DNA of 64,000 bases from Novosphingobium sp. JCM 18896 (GCF_025938095.1 NZ_JAPCZF010000001.1:248001-312000), one strand, 5' to 3'. Positions 1 to 9,112 are shown, counted from the first letter of the stretch. Made by a program: numbers and translations. Notes: generated from the letters alone by a model not told the origin.

Positions 1-254
1 ACCAGCCCTCGGGCGGCGCGCGCGGCATGGCCTCGGACATCGAGATCCAGGCGCGCGAGATCCTGCGCATCCGCAAGCGCCTCAACGCGCTTTATGAGAA
101 GTACACGGGTCGCACTTTAGAAGAGATCGAGAAGGCGATGGATCGCGACACCTTCCTCGAAGCCGAAGAAGCCAGGGCGTTCGGCCTCGTCGACAAGGTG
201 TTCGAGACTCGCCCCGATGGCGCCGAACCCGCCGGGAACGGTACCAAGGACTAA
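1..254 (+). CDS. clpP: ClpP protease subunit, 3' end only
   Basis: C-terminal part of the ATP-dependent Clp protease proteolytic subunit, the serine peptidase that forms the double heptameric chamber fed by ClpX. The frame is open from base 3 and ends at TAA 252-254, giving about 83 residues. The conserved QPSGGARG segment, the following DIEIQAREI helix and the MDRDTF segment that carries the catalytic aspartate in this family are visible. The catalytic serine and histidine lie upstream of the window. It precedes clpX on the same strand, the usual order; the 152-base gap leaves room for a separate clpX promoter, which I could not identify. Identity is clear; the gene is cut by the window edge, not broken. 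Confidence 0.96.
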   Translation, partial: QPSGGARGMASDIEIQAREILRIRKRLNALYEKYTGRTLEEIEKAMDRDTFLEAEEARAFGLVDKVFETRPDGAEPAGNGTKD

Positions 255-406
255 TGCGTTCGGGGCTGGACGAAAGGCTTAACCCTGCCGTTTCAGCCCC
301 GCGCAAGCTTTGCCTGCTATAGGGCAGGATTGATTATTCGGCCCACAGGGCTAATCTTGGTGAGTCCGTCCCCTCGTGATTTTGCGGTGGGACTCTGGGA
401 TAAAGC

Positions 407-1663
407 ATGACCAAACTGAGCGGATCCGACGCAAAGAGCACTCTCTACTGCAGCTTCTGCGGCAAGTCGCAGCACGAAGTGCGCAAGCTTATCGCCGGCC
501 CCACCGTGTTCATCTGCGATGAATGCGTCGAGCTGTGCAACGACATCATCCGTGAGGAAACGAAGGCGGGCATCGCCGGCAAGAAGGACGGCGGCGTCCC
601 CAGCCCGCGCGACATCTTCGAGACGCTCAACGACTATGTGATCGGCCAGGACCGCGCCAAGCGCGTGCTGTCGGTTGCCGTGCACAACCACTACAAGCGC
701 CTCAAGCACAGCGGCAAGGGCGGCGACGTCGAGCTGTCGAAGTCGAACATCCTGCTCGTCGGTCCGACCGGCTCGGGCAAGACCCTGCTCGCGCAGACGC
801 TGGCTAAAACCTTCGACGTGCCCTTCACGATGGCCGACGCCACGACCCTGACCGAAGCCGGTTACGTGGGTGAGGACGTCGAGAACATCATCCTCAAGCT
901 GCTGCAGGCCTCGGACTACAACGTCGAGAAGGCCCAGCACGGCATCGTCTACATCGACGAGATCGACAAGATCAGCCGCAAGGCGGAGAATCCGTCGATC
1001 ACGCGCGACGTCTCGGGCGAGGGCGTGCAGCAGGCGCTGCTCAAGCTGATGGAAGGCACCACGGCTTCGGTTCCGCCGCAAGGCGGCCGCAAGCACCCGC
1101 AGCAGGAATTCCTGCAGGTGGACACGACCAACATCCTGTTCATCTGCGGCGGCGCCTTCGCCGGCCTCGAGAAGATCATCGCCGACCGCCTGCAGAAGCG
1201 CTCGATCGGTTTCGGCGCGCACGTCGCCGATCCGGACAAGCGCCGCGTCGGCGAGCTGCTCCAGAAGGCCGAGCCCGAGGATCTGCTGAAGTTCGGCCTG
1301 ATCCCCGAATTCGTCGGCCGTCTGCCGGTGATCGCGACCCTGCAGGACCTCGACATCGAGGCCCTGGTCAAGATCCTGCGCGAGCCGAAGAACGCGCTGG
1401 TCAAGCAGTACCAGAAGCTGTTCGAGCTCGAGGACGTGACCCTGACCTTCACCGACGACGCGCTCGAGGCGATCGCCAACAAGGCGATCGAACGCAAGAC
1501 CGGCGCGCGCGGCCTGCGCTCGATCGTGGAAGGGCTGCTGCTCGACACGATGTTCGACCTGCCGACCGAACAGGACATTGCCGAAGTCGTGGTCGACAAG
1601 GACGTCGTCGCGGGCAGCAAGGAACCGATCCGCGTGCTCAAGGGCAAGGAAGAAGCGGCCTAA
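407..1663 (+). CDS. clpX: ATP-dependent Clp protease ATP-binding subunit ClpX
   Basis: AAA+ unfoldase that recognises tagged substrates and threads them into ClpP in the cytoplasm. At 418 residues it has the family's usual length. The N-terminal zinc-binding domain shows the two CxxC pairs (YCSFCGK and ICDECVE, residues about 14-45). Walker A is GPTGSGKT near residue 120, Walker B is IVYIDEID near 183, and the sensor-2 GARGLR motif lies near 365. The ATG at 407 is the only start giving the full zinc domain. It lies downstream of clpP and is followed by a hairpin terminator, so the clpPX unit ends here. In alphaproteobacteria ClpXP degrades cell-cycle regulators such as CtrA; that role is family knowledge and is not shown by this sequence. 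Confidence 0.98.
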   Translation: MTKLSGSDAKSTLYCSFCGKSQHEVRKLIAGPTVFICDECVELCNDIIREETKAGIAGKKDGGVPSPRDIFETLNDYVIGQDRAKRVLSVAVHNHYKRLKHSGKGGDVELSKSNILLVGPTGSGKTLLAQTLAKTFDVPFTMADATTLTEAGYVGEDVENIILKLLQASDYNVEKAQHGIVYIDEIDKISRKAENPSITRDVSGEGVQQALLKLMEGTTASVPPQGGRKHPQQEFLQVDTTNILFICGGAFAGLEKIIADRLQKRSIGFGAHVADPDKRRVGELLQKAEPEDLLKFGLIPEFVGRLPVIATLQDLDIEALVKILREPKNALVKQYQKLFELEDVTLTFTDDALEAIANKAIERKTGARGLRSIVEGLLLDTMFDLPTEQDIAEVVVDKDVVAGSKEPIRVLKGKEEAA

Positions 1664-1691
1664 ACTGCCGCTTTCTTCGACCGATTTCAGG

Positions 1692-1725
1692 ATGCCGTCT
1701 GCCTTCGGGCGGGCGGCATTTTGTT
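1692..1725 (+). terminator. Rho-independent terminator after clpX
   Basis: An imperfect GC-rich stem (ATGCCGTCTGCC / GGCGGGCGGCAT, with G-U pairs) closed by a TTCG tetraloop is followed by TTTTGTTTG. It sits 29 bases after the clpX stop and separates it from the repeat-flanked DUF559 element. Confidence 0.8.
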
Positions 1726-1749
1726 TGTGCGCTATTTGCTTTGCATTGG

Positions 1750-1812
1750 TTCCTCCCCGTTTCGCGAAGCGGAATGGGGAGGGGGACCGCCCGCGCAGCG
1801 GTGGTGGAGGGG
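1750..1812 (+). repeat. Left terminal inverted repeat of the DUF559 element
   Basis: Reads TTCCTCCCCG, an inner stem TTTCGCGAAGCGGAAT, GGGGAGGGGGACCGC, then GCGGTGGTGGAGGGG. It can fold as two hairpins in series (CCTCCCC/GGGGAGG and ACCGC/GCGGT). The reverse complement of 2177-2232 has the same plan. Confidence 0.8.
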
Positions 1813-1813
1813 T

Positions 1814-2174
1814 TTATCGCGATCGATCGAGGCAAAGCGCAACGATGGCTGAGGCGACTTCTTCAGGGTCGGCCAACACGTCTTTCGCCGGAATCCGAAT
1901 GAGTTCGATCCCTTGCTTCGCAATCCATTCCGTCCGGCGTTCATCTCGCTCGGGGCGGTCTCCCATGTCGTGGGCGATGCCGTCGATCTCGAAGCCGGTC
2001 TTGGCCTGCGCGCAGTAGAAATCGATCATAAGGCCCGACTGGATGTTGCTTGCGCAGCTTTACGCCCTGCGATCGACCCTTGAGTTCGCGCCAGAGCAGA
2101 CCCTCGGGCAGGGACAGCGCACGGCGCAAACGGCGTGCTGTCGCATAGTCGTGCAGGTTCTTGCGCAGTGCCAT
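1814..2174 (-). pseudogene. DUF559 (Vsr-like PD-(D/E)XK) nuclease, frameshifted
   Basis: Small nuclease-like protein of the DUF559 family, which is related to very-short-patch repair endonucleases; substrate unknown. The first frame (start 2174) carries the family N-terminus: ATARRLRRALSLPEGLLWREL, then KLRKQHPVGPY. The second frame continues with IDFYCAQAKTGFEIDGIAHD, then RDERR and GIELIRIPAKDV, ending at 1814. The frames meet at 2027, where TAT-G-ATC replaces an expected in-frame codon: two bases are missing or one is extra. The start is preceded by GGAGGGGGAA, which belongs to the flanking repeat. The frame break could be a real mutation, programmed, or a sequencing error. Intact, the protein would be about 120 residues, usual for this family. 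Confidence 0.85.
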
Positions 2175-2176
2175 TT

Positions 2177-2232
2177 CCCCCTCCACCATGCTGCGCATGG
2201 TCCCCCTCCCCATTGCTGCGCAACGGGGAGGA
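2177..2232 (-). repeat. Right terminal inverted repeat of the DUF559 element
   Basis: On the minus strand this reads TTCCTCCCCGTTGCGCAGCA, ATGGGGAGGGGGACC, then GGTGGAGGGGG, matching the left repeat at 1750-1812. Its inner end supplies the Shine-Dalgarno (GGAGGGGG) for the DUF559 gene. Confidence 0.8.
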
Positions 2233-2257
2233 ACAGGTCAATTCAGGGAGAATACGC

Positions 2258-3118
2258 ATGTCCGAGAGCCGTATCCGCGTACCGCGGATCATCCACACGA
2301 TCCACGCGACCACCGATATCTATGCTTGCCGGCTGCTCTATCAGGACGCGCTGGGCGGGCTGGTCTTCGCCGAGAACTACTTCCCGGCCGAGGACCGCGA
2401 TTGCGCGCTGCTCTACGTCGCCAACCACATGGTCGAGCCGATGGCGCCGCGTAACCCCGCGGACATGACCAAGCCCTATGCGCGCATGGCCAGCAAGATC
2501 GGCCAGGCGTTCCACTCGTTCGAGCTCAAGGTCGAGGACGGCAAGGCCGCGAGCCAGGCCTTCCGCGACGCCGGCGCGACCGTCGCCAGCGACTATGGCG
2601 TGTTCTTCTTCGTGAAGCCCGAGTCGACCGGCGGCGTGCTGCTCGAGGTCTGCGAGACCGCCATGCCCAACGATCCCTACGATCGTGTCGGCGGCTGGGG
2701 CGCGCAGGTCGGCACGGGTCATGCCAGCGGCGTGCTGCGGCTCGATCACATCGCCTGCGTCACCGCCGAGATCGACAAGGCCGTGCGCTTCTTCACCGAA
2801 GCGGTCGACGGCGAGGTTCTTTCGGACGAACGCACCGAACTGCCGCAGCCGGCGCGACGCGTGCTGCTCCAGATCGGTGACACCAGGGTCGCCTTCATCC
2901 AGCCCGACGATACGGCGGCGGGGCCGCTCGGCGCCTTCCTCGGCAAGGCGCAGAACGGCATCTATGCGCTCGTCTGGCAGATCGAGGATGCGGCCCGTGC
3001 CCGCGCGCATTTCGACAAGCTCAAGCTGCGCCAGACGGGCGAGGGCTGCGTCTCGCCCGGTTTCGCGATCGAGCCCGAGGACTTCCTCGGCGCGCGGCAC
3101 GAATTCGTGGCCGGCTGA
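2258..3118 (+). CDS. Tandem VOC (glyoxalase-fold) domain protein
   Basis: 286-residue protein made of two vicinal-oxygen-chelate units, about residues 10-140 and 150-280. The first begins RIIHTIHATTD, the second LRLDHIACVTAEIDKAVRFF, the usual opening of a VOC beta-alpha-beta module. The family includes lyases, extradiol dioxygenases and resistance proteins; the metal ligands are not clear enough to pick an activity, so no substrate is assigned. The ATG at 2258 has an AGGGAG ribosome site 8 bases upstream; an upstream extension of the frame would run through the DUF559 repeat and is not credible. It stands alone, convergent with the cation transporter gene. Confidence 0.82.
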   Translation: MSESRIRVPRIIHTIHATTDIYACRLLYQDALGGLVFAENYFPAEDRDCALLYVANHMVEPMAPRNPADMTKPYARMASKIGQAFHSFELKVEDGKAASQAFRDAGATVASDYGVFFFVKPESTGGVLLEVCETAMPNDPYDRVGGWGAQVGTGHASGVLRLDHIACVTAEIDKAVRFFTEAVDGEVLSDERTELPQPARRVLLQIGDTRVAFIQPDDTAAGPLGAFLGKAQNGIYALVWQIEDAARARAHFDKLKLRQTGEGCVSPGFAIEPEDFLGARHEFVAG

Positions 3119-3125
3119 CCGGGGG

Positions 3126-4094
3126 CTAGACCACCGTCTCGCTCTCGAGCGCGCAGCCGGTGTCGGACAGCGTTTCGACCTGAAAGGTCGGGTGGCCGAT
3201 GCCGAAGTCGTGCTCGAGCCGGTGCGCGAGGTCGTGGAGAAAGCGGTCGCCGGGGAAGCCGCCGGGCATGACGAGGTGCGCGGTGATCGCGTTCTCGGTC
3301 GTGCTCATCGGCCAGATGTGCAGGTCGTGCACCGCGGCGACGCCAGGCTGGCTTTCGAGGAACTGGCGGACCTTGGCCTGATCGATGCCTTCGGGCACGG
3401 CGAGCAGGCCCATCCGCACGGCCTCGCGCAGCAGGCCCCAGGATCCCCAGGCGATCACCAGGGTGATGACCAGCGAGGTCACCGGATCGATCCAGCCCGC
3501 GCCGGTCAGCATGATGCCGATCCCGGCGACGACCACCCCGGCCGAGACGGCGGCGTCGGCCAGCAGGTGGAGGAAGGCCGCGCGCAGGTTCAGATCGGTC
3601 TTGCTGCCCGCGGCGAAGAGCAGCGCCGAGGCGCCGTTGATGGCGATGCCGATCGCGGCGACGACGATCATCGTCGTGCCTTCGATCGGCGCGGGATCGC
3701 TGAAGCGCCGCAAGGTCTCCACCAGGATCGCGCCGAGCGCGACCCACAGCAGCGCGGCATTGGCGATCGCGGCGAGGATCGAAGAGCTCTTGAGGCCATA
3801 GGTGAACCGCTCGGACGGCGGCCGCGCCGAGAGCACGCTCGCGCCCCAGGCGAGCAGCAGCGAGAGCACGTCGGACAGGTTGTGCCCGGCATCGGCGATC
3901 AGCGCCATCGATCCGCTGACCAGGCCCGCGGCCACTTCGGCGACGACGAAGACGAGATTTAACCCGACCGCGATGGCGAAGCTCGCGCCGCCAGGCGTGC
4001 CGTGCGCGTGGCCGTGGTGCCCGTGCCCGTGATGCCCATGCCCGTGATGATGGCCATGGCCAGCGTGGTCGTGATGGTGGTGGGCCGCACTCAT
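3126..4094 (-). CDS. Cation diffusion facilitator (CzcD/ZitB-like), His-rich N-terminus
   Basis: Inner-membrane proton-coupled exporter of divalent metal ions, most likely zinc. The 322-residue product has six predicted membrane spans. The CDF metal-site motif HNLSD appears in the second span (ADAGHNLSDV) and HLLAD in the fifth. A C-terminal cytoplasmic domain begins near residue 225. The first 35 residues are mostly histidine and glycine (repeated GHGHHGH), a metal-buffering tail common in ZitB/ZnT proteins. I chose ATG 4094 (MSAAHHHH); an in-frame ATG at 4112 would add six residues, and neither has a strong ribosome site. It faces the Oar-like receptor gene across a 298-base gap. Confidence 0.92.
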   Translation of the reverse strand: MSAAHHHHDHAGHGHHHGHGHHGHGHHGHAHGTPGGASFAIAVGLNLVFVVAEVAAGLVSGSMALIADAGHNLSDVLSLLLAWGASVLSARPPSERFTYGLKSSSILAAIANAALLWVALGAILVETLRRFSDPAPIEGTTMIVVAAIGIAINGASALLFAAGSKTDLNLRAAFLHLLADAAVSAGVVVAGIGIMLTGAGWIDPVTSLVITLVIAWGSWGLLREAVRMGLLAVPEGIDQAKVRQFLESQPGVAAVHDLHIWPMSTTENAITAHLVMPGGFPGDRFLHDLAHRLEHDFGIGHPTFQVETLSDTGCALESETVV

Positions 4095-4392
4095 GGCGGT
4101 GTTCTCGCACATGCATCCGGCACCGGCAATCGGAGCGGCGAGCCTGCGCCGACTGTGGCGCTTTTGCCGCAGTGCGAAAGAATCTTCGCGACTGCGACGC
4201 TGCGCTGCGGAACAGGCGGTCTTACCTTCTAGCTTGTCAGCAAATTGTCACATATCGCGTGTCTAGGGCGGCTACAGACCTGTGAACGCAATCTTAATGC
4301 GTGCGGGAAACGCGCCGGGAGGGGTGCTCTAGGTCCAAATTTGTTGCCGAACCCGGGCGAGGGACGGCACCACGACAGGGGACAATTTCGCT

Positions 4393-7300
4393 ATGCATTT
4401 CAGACATTTCCTTGCCGCGACTGCGGCCAGCCTGACGCTTGCCGTAGCGCTCGCGACGCCGGTTGCGGCGCAGGAAACGACGTCGTCGATTCGCGGTACC
4501 GTGATGAGCGAAGGTTCGCCGGTCAGCGGTGCGACGGTCGAGATCGTCAACACTGCCACGGGCGCGCGTTCGGCCGCCACCTCGACCGCTTCGGGCGGCT
4601 TCGACGTTTCGGGTCTGCGTGCAGGTGATCGCTACACCGTTTCGGTGAAGGCACCGGGCTACGTGGCCTCGCAGGTGACCGACGTCGTCACCGTCGTCGC
4701 GCAGGCCTTCGAGCTGCCGATCGAACTGACGGCTGAAGGCGCCGGTTCGAACGACATGATCGTCGTCACCGCCTCGCGCATCCAGGGTGCGAAGTCGATC
4801 TCGCAGGGTCCGACGACCGTGCTGACCGCAGAGCAGATCCAGAGCGTCGCCTCGATCAACCGCGACATCCGCGACCTTTCGCGCCGCGATCCCTTCGCCC
4901 GCCTCGACGATACCCCCACAGGTGGCCGCGCGATCTCGTTCGCCGGTCAGAACCCGCGCTACAACCGCTTCTCGGTCGACGGCGTGGCGATCACCGACAG
5001 CTTCGGTCTCAACACCGACGGCCTTCCGAGCCGCCGTTCGCCGGTGCCGTTCGACGCGATCGGCCAGTTCCAGGCCAAGGTCGCGCCGTACGATGTGCGC
5101 GAAGGCAACTTCCAGGGCGGTTCGATCAACATCGTTCTGCGTTCGGGTACCAACGATTTCCAGGGCACCGGCTTCTTCGCCTATTCGGCCGACGAGCTTA
5201 ACGGCAAGAGCACCAAGGCTGGTCCGGGCGTCCCCACCGGCAAGGTCACGCTGCCCGACTATACCTACAAGAACTTCGGTGCCCAGATTTCGGGTCCGAT
5301 CATCAAGGACAAGCTGTTCTTCATGATCGCCGGCGAGCGTCTGCGCGCCAGCCAGCCGATCCCAGAAGGTCCGATCGACAACAACGCCGGTACCGCGATC
5401 CCCACGGTGACCCAGGCTCTGGTCGATCAGATCAGCGCGATTGCCAAGTCGCGCTACGGCTATGACACCGGCGGCGTGATCAACACCAACGGCGACAAGG
5501 ACGATCGTCTCGTCGCCAAGCTGGACTGGAACATCTCCGACACCCAGCGCGCGGCGGTGACCTACACCTATGCCAAGGACTCGATCATCCTCGGCCAGAA
5601 CAATTTCGCCACGCCGACCTACGGCCTGGGTCTGGCTTCGAACTCGTACATCCAGGGCAACAAGCTGCACACCGGCGTCGTCCAGCTGAACTCGGACTGG
5701 TCGGATAACTTCTCGACCGAAGTCCGCGGGTTCTACAAGGATTACACGCGTATCCAGGATCCGACCCTGGGCCGTGGTTTCGCCCAGTTCCAGGTCTGCA
5801 CCGCGCCGACCTCGGACCGCACCACCGCTGGTGCCGCGGCGACCGCGAGCATCAACTGCGCCGCTAACTTCGCCAATATCAGCTTCGGTCCCGACGTCTC
5901 GCGCCAGACCAACGCGCTGCGCGTCAAGTCGTACGGCGGCCTGCTGCAGGGCCGCCTCAAGGCAGGCGACCACGACCTGAAGGCCTTCTTCGAATTCCAG
6001 GACGTGAAGACCTTCAACGCCTTCCTGCAGCGTTCGGCGGGCGACTACTACTTCGACTCGATCGCGGACTTCCAGGCCGGCACTGCCCAGCGTTTCCGTT
6101 ACGGCAACGCGATCCCGACGCTGGACCCCAACGACGCCGCGGCTTCGTTCCGCTATCAGGGCTACACCGTTGGTATCCAGGACAACTGGCGTGTCAGCGA
6201 CCTGCTGACGGTCAACGCCGGCGCCCGACTGGACTTCTACGGTGGCTCCAGCCACGCCGCGCTGAACCAGACGTTCCTGACCCGCTACGGCTTCGCGAAC
6301 AACGAGTTCATCAACGGCATGAGCGTGTTCCAGCCGCGCTTCGGCTTCACCTGGAAGCCGCTGAGCGAAGTCACGATCCGCGGCGGCGCAGGCGTATTCG
6401 CCGGCGGTACGCCTGACGTCTACGTCTCGAACAGCTTCTCGAACACCGGTGTCCTGACCAACGCGATCGACGTGCAGCAGGCCAACAACGGAACCTATTC
6501 GGGCAGCGGCGCGAACGCCACCACCGGTGCGGCGATCCTGACCAACGTCAACGGCACGACGATCCCGACGGCAGCGAATGGCCTGCTGACCAACGCTTCG
6601 GTCAGCGCCAATTCGCCGACCAATGCGCTCGCGAAGGACTTCAAGCTGCCCTCGCAGTGGCGTCTGACGATGTCGGCGGACTGGGAGCCCGAACAGCTCG
6701 GCTTCCTCGGCCGTGGTTGGAGCTTCGGTGCCGACATCCTCTACTCGAAGGTCCGTCAGCAGGTGTACTTCACCGATGCGCGCGTCGTGGCCAACGGCCT
6801 GACCACGCCTGACGGTCGCCCGCGCTACAACGCGATCACGGCGTTCACCGACACCAACTCGGACATCATCCTGACCAATTCGAGCAAGGGCCGCAGCATC
6901 GTCGGCATCCTGCGCGCTCGCAAGAACTGGGAGTTCGGTCTCGATGCCGGGGTGAGCTACACCTATCAGGACATCAAGGACGCCAACCCGGCGACTTCGT
7001 CGACCGCGGGCTCGAACTACGCGGCGGGTGTGTCGCTCGATCCGAACGGTCCGGCCTACGGCATCTCGAACGACGAAGTGCGCAATGCCTTCAAGTTCGA
7101 CGTGAACTTCAATCACGCGTTCTTCGGTGACTACAAGACGACGCTGGGCATCTTCGGCGAAAGCCGCAGCGGCCACACCTACAGCTACACGTTCCGCGAT
7201 CTCGGCACGCGTTCGACGGTGTTCGGTACGATCGGCTCGGGTACCCGCTACCTGCTCTACGTACCGACCGGCATCAACGATCCGAAGGTCTCGTTCGCCA

Positions 7301-7761
7301 ACGCCACCGACGCGACGCTGTTCGACCAGTTCATCGACGCCAGCGGCCTGGGCAAGTATCGCGGCACGATCGCGCCGCGTAACGCCTTCCGGTCGAACTG
7401 GGTGACGAAGGTCGACCTCCACTTCGCGCAGGAACTGCCCACGGGCATCGGCAAGGCGCGGTTCACGCTGTTCGCCGACATCGAGAACTTCACGAACCTG
7501 CTCAACAAGAACTGGGGCCAGATCCGCGAATATCCGTTCGCCTACACGATCTCGCCGGTGCAGGTGCAGTGCCTGACCACGCCGGTCGCGACCGGTACGG
7601 CGCCGGGTGCTGCGGTGGCGAGCACCTCGAGCGCGCCCTGCGCCCAGTATCGCTATACCGCGAACCAGACCTCCAACGGTCAGTTCACGGCGCCGACCGA
7701 CACGATCTATGCGCGTCAGTCGCTCTACACGATCCGCGTGGGTGCCCGCATCAGCTTCTAA
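4393..7761 (+). CDS. Oar-like TonB-dependent outer-membrane receptor
   Basis: Large (1122 residues) outer-membrane receptor. A signal peptide covers residues 1-27 (ending TPVAAQ). It is followed by a carboxypeptidase-regulatory-like beta-sandwich (about 30-115: SSIRGTVMSEGSPVSGATVE), then a TonB plug beginning DMIVVTASRI (about 118-240). A long beta-barrel ends in the aromatic C-terminus VGARISF typical of BAM substrates. Oar-type receptors in sphingomonads and Bacteroidetes take up large molecules such as peptides or glycans; the substrate here is unknown. The ATG at 4393 directly precedes the signal peptide. A terminator follows at 7786, so it is probably a single-gene unit. Codon use is uniform and high-GC. 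Confidence 0.95.
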   Translation: MHFRHFLAATAASLTLAVALATPVAAQETTSSIRGTVMSEGSPVSGATVEIVNTATGARSAATSTASGGFDVSGLRAGDRYTVSVKAPGYVASQVTDVVTVVAQAFELPIELTAEGAGSNDMIVVTASRIQGAKSISQGPTTVLTAEQIQSVASINRDIRDLSRRDPFARLDDTPTGGRAISFAGQNPRYNRFSVDGVAITDSFGLNTDGLPSRRSPVPFDAIGQFQAKVAPYDVREGNFQGGSINIVLRSGTNDFQGTGFFAYSADELNGKSTKAGPGVPTGKVTLPDYTYKNFGAQISGPIIKDKLFFMIAGERLRASQPIPEGPIDNNAGTAIPTVTQALVDQISAIAKSRYGYDTGGVINTNGDKDDRLVAKLDWNISDTQRAAVTYTYAKDSIILGQNNFATPTYGLGLASNSYIQGNKLHTGVVQLNSDWSDNFSTEVRGFYKDYTRIQDPTLGRGFAQFQVCTAPTSDRTTAGAAATASINCAANFANISFGPDVSRQTNALRVKSYGGLLQGRLKAGDHDLKAFFEFQDVKTFNAFLQRSAGDYYFDSIADFQAGTAQRFRYGNAIPTLDPNDAAASFRYQGYTVGIQDNWRVSDLLTVNAGARLDFYGGSSHAALNQTFLTRYGFANNEFINGMSVFQPRFGFTWKPLSEVTIRGGAGVFAGGTPDVYVSNSFSNTGVLTNAIDVQQANNGTYSGSGANATTGAAILTNVNGTTIPTAANGLLTNASVSANSPTNALAKDFKLPSQWRLTMSADWEPEQLGFLGRGWSFGADILYSKVRQQVYFTDARVVANGLTTPDGRPRYNAITAFTDTNSDIILTNSSKGRSIVGILRARKNWEFGLDAGVSYTYQDIKDANPATSSTAGSNYAAGVSLDPNGPAYGISNDEVRNAFKFDVNFNHAFFGDYKTTLGIFGESRSGHTYSYTFRDLGTRSTVFGTIGSGTRYLLYVPTGINDPKVSFANATDATLFDQFIDASGLGKYRGTIAPRNAFRSNWVTKVDLHFAQELPTGIGKARFTLFADIENFTNLLNKNWGQIREYPFAYTISPVQVQCLTTPVATGTAPGAAVASTSSAPCAQYRYTANQTSNGQFTAPTDTIYARQSLYTIRVGARISF

Positions 7762-7785
7762 GCTGCGCGCAAACCAAGAAAAAAC

Positions 7786-7820
7786 GGGGGAGGGGACGCA
7801 AGTCCTCTCCCTCTTTTTTT
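7786..7820 (+). terminator. Rho-independent terminator after the Oar-like receptor
   Basis: Stem GGGAGGGGAC / GTCCTCTCCC (one mismatch) with a GCAA tetraloop at 7788-7811, followed by CTCTTTTTTT. It is 24 bases after the receptor stop. Confidence 0.9.
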
Positions 7821-7915
7821 GGACCTTTTTCCCATAGGCGCGTCACGGCGCTTGTGCTTTATCTTCCGCCAAAACGGGCCGCACCCACCATCCTGTTTCG
7901 GGAGAGCTTCCTGCC

Positions 7916-9097
7916 ATGAATTCCATCCGCCTCACGCGCGGCGCGCTGTTCCTCGCCGCCGCCGCTCTCGCACCGCTGGCGCAGGCGCAGGCCGCCCCTT
8001 GCGGCACGACCGGCGCGAAGCCGCTGACCGTGGGGACGGTCGCCCGGGTCGAGCCGGGGCCAGCGCGCAATTTCACGCTCGAGCTCGGCGTGCGCGAGGG
8101 CGTGATCGTCGATATCGCGTCGCTCAAGACCAAGTCCACGGCGAGCGACGACGAAGACGAGCATGATCATGGCGACGGGACAGCGACGCCCGTGGTCCAG
8201 ACGATCCGCCTCTGCGATGCCAAGGGCAACGTGCTCGCGCCGCAGCCGGGCGAGGTCTTCGCCAAGGGCGGCAGCCTGAGCGAGACCGAGGACGGCCAGC
8301 GCCTGCGTTTCTACGCTTCGGCCGCCGGCACCTATCTGGTCTCGGTCACGGCGAGCAGCGATGCGCGCGAGATCCTCGTGCGCCGCCGCGATGGTGGCAC
8401 GATCGCGCAGCCGGTGGTCTCGGCCTCGCTCGGCCGTGCGCAGAAGGGCATCACCTCGTCGGGGACGCCGATGGTCTTCTCGTTCGACGGCACGGCCGGT
8501 CAGTGGGTCGAGCTCAAGTCGACCTCGGAGAAGGACACACTGCTGCGGCTTGCCGCGCCCGACCGCGAGGGCAACTATGCCGTGGTCGCCGAGAACGACG
8601 ACAGCGACGGGCTGAACCCGGTGATCCGCCGCAGGCTGCCGACCACCGGCACCTATTACGTCCAGGTCGATTCGCTGTCCGACGAACCGGGCGAGTTCGA
8701 GCTCTCGCTAGAGCCGACCAGTGCCCCCAAGCCGCCGCCGCCGCCGATCGCCCTGCGCGCAGGCGCGCCGGTTTCGGGCAAGCTCGCCGATGGTGATGCC
8801 GTTGCGGTCTATGCACTGTCGGTCGCAGCCGGGAAGAGCTATCGGCTCGAACTGACCGCCGAATACGACGGCGTTGTTGCCATCGGCGTGCCCAACCCCG
8901 TCGAGCCCGAGGACGGCGGCAGCGGTGCCGATGCCGGCTTCACCGAGATCAAGTCGCAGGACAGCGGCACCACCGGCACCGAAAAGCTCAACTTCACCGC
9001 GCGCGGCAACGGCCAGGTGCTGGTGCGCGTGAAGAGTTTCGGCATCGGCGAGACCGACGGTTCGTTCACCTTGAAGGCGGTGGACCTGGGCGGCTAG
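7916..9097 (+). CDS. Secreted protein with PPC-like beta domains
   Basis: 393-residue exported protein of unknown function. A signal peptide covers residues 1-26 (ends LAQAQA). Two or three repeated segments resemble bacterial pre-peptidase C-terminal (PPC) beta-sandwiches: GQRLRFYASAAGTYLVSVTA, TGTYYVQVDSLSDEPGEFEL and GNGQVLVRVKSFG. In such domains the pattern 'tGtYyv.v.s' marks the central strands. An acidic, His-containing stretch (DDEDEHDHGDG, about 77-90) and a PKPPPPP linker separate them. There is no protease catalytic domain, so this is not itself a peptidase. It follows the Oar-like receptor terminator; whether the two work together is unknown. Confidence 0.7.
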   Translation: MNSIRLTRGALFLAAAALAPLAQAQAAPCGTTGAKPLTVGTVARVEPGPARNFTLELGVREGVIVDIASLKTKSTASDDEDEHDHGDGTATPVVQTIRLCDAKGNVLAPQPGEVFAKGGSLSETEDGQRLRFYASAAGTYLVSVTASSDAREILVRRRDGGTIAQPVVSASLGRAQKGITSSGTPMVFSFDGTAGQWVELKSTSEKDTLLRLAAPDREGNYAVVAENDDSDGLNPVIRRRLPTTGTYYVQVDSLSDEPGEFELSLEPTSAPKPPPPPIALRAGAPVSGKLADGDAVAVYALSVAAGKSYRLELTAEYDGVVAIGVPNPVEPEDGGSGADAGFTEIKSQDSGTTGTEKLNFTARGNGQVLVRVKSFGIGETDGSFTLKAVDLGG

Positions 9098-9112
9098 GCG
9101 CCGCGCCAGCAT

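Larger units (their letters stand above)
1750..2232. mobile_element. 483-bp putative mobile element: DUF559 gene inside terminal inverted repeats
   Basis: Two long copies of the window's main dispersed repeat lie in opposite orientation at 1750-1812 and 2177-2232. Only a DUF559 nuclease reading frame lies between them. The gene's start codon is 2 bases inside the right repeat and its stop codon 1 base inside the left one, so the unit has no spare sequence. Outer ends match (TTCCTCCCCG...). I see no target-site duplication. The same terminal repeats without the gene occur at 16281, 33104, 43022 and 63605. Calling this a mobile element is inference from the architecture and copy number; no transposition has been seen. 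Confidence 0.6.

Noticed and set aside
2135..2257. N-terminal extension of the VOC protein to 2135
   Set aside because: The extension translates the repeat and is unrelated to the VOC fold; a good ribosome site lies directly before ATG 2258.
4294..7422. Very long open frame antisense to the Oar-like receptor
   Set aside because: It mirrors the codon pattern of the receptor gene, whose signal peptide, plug and barrel are unmistakable; the antisense translation is Arg/Val/Gly-rich with no domain. The same applies to the long frames opposite the M16 protease (54105-56753) and the second TonB receptor (56806-59322).
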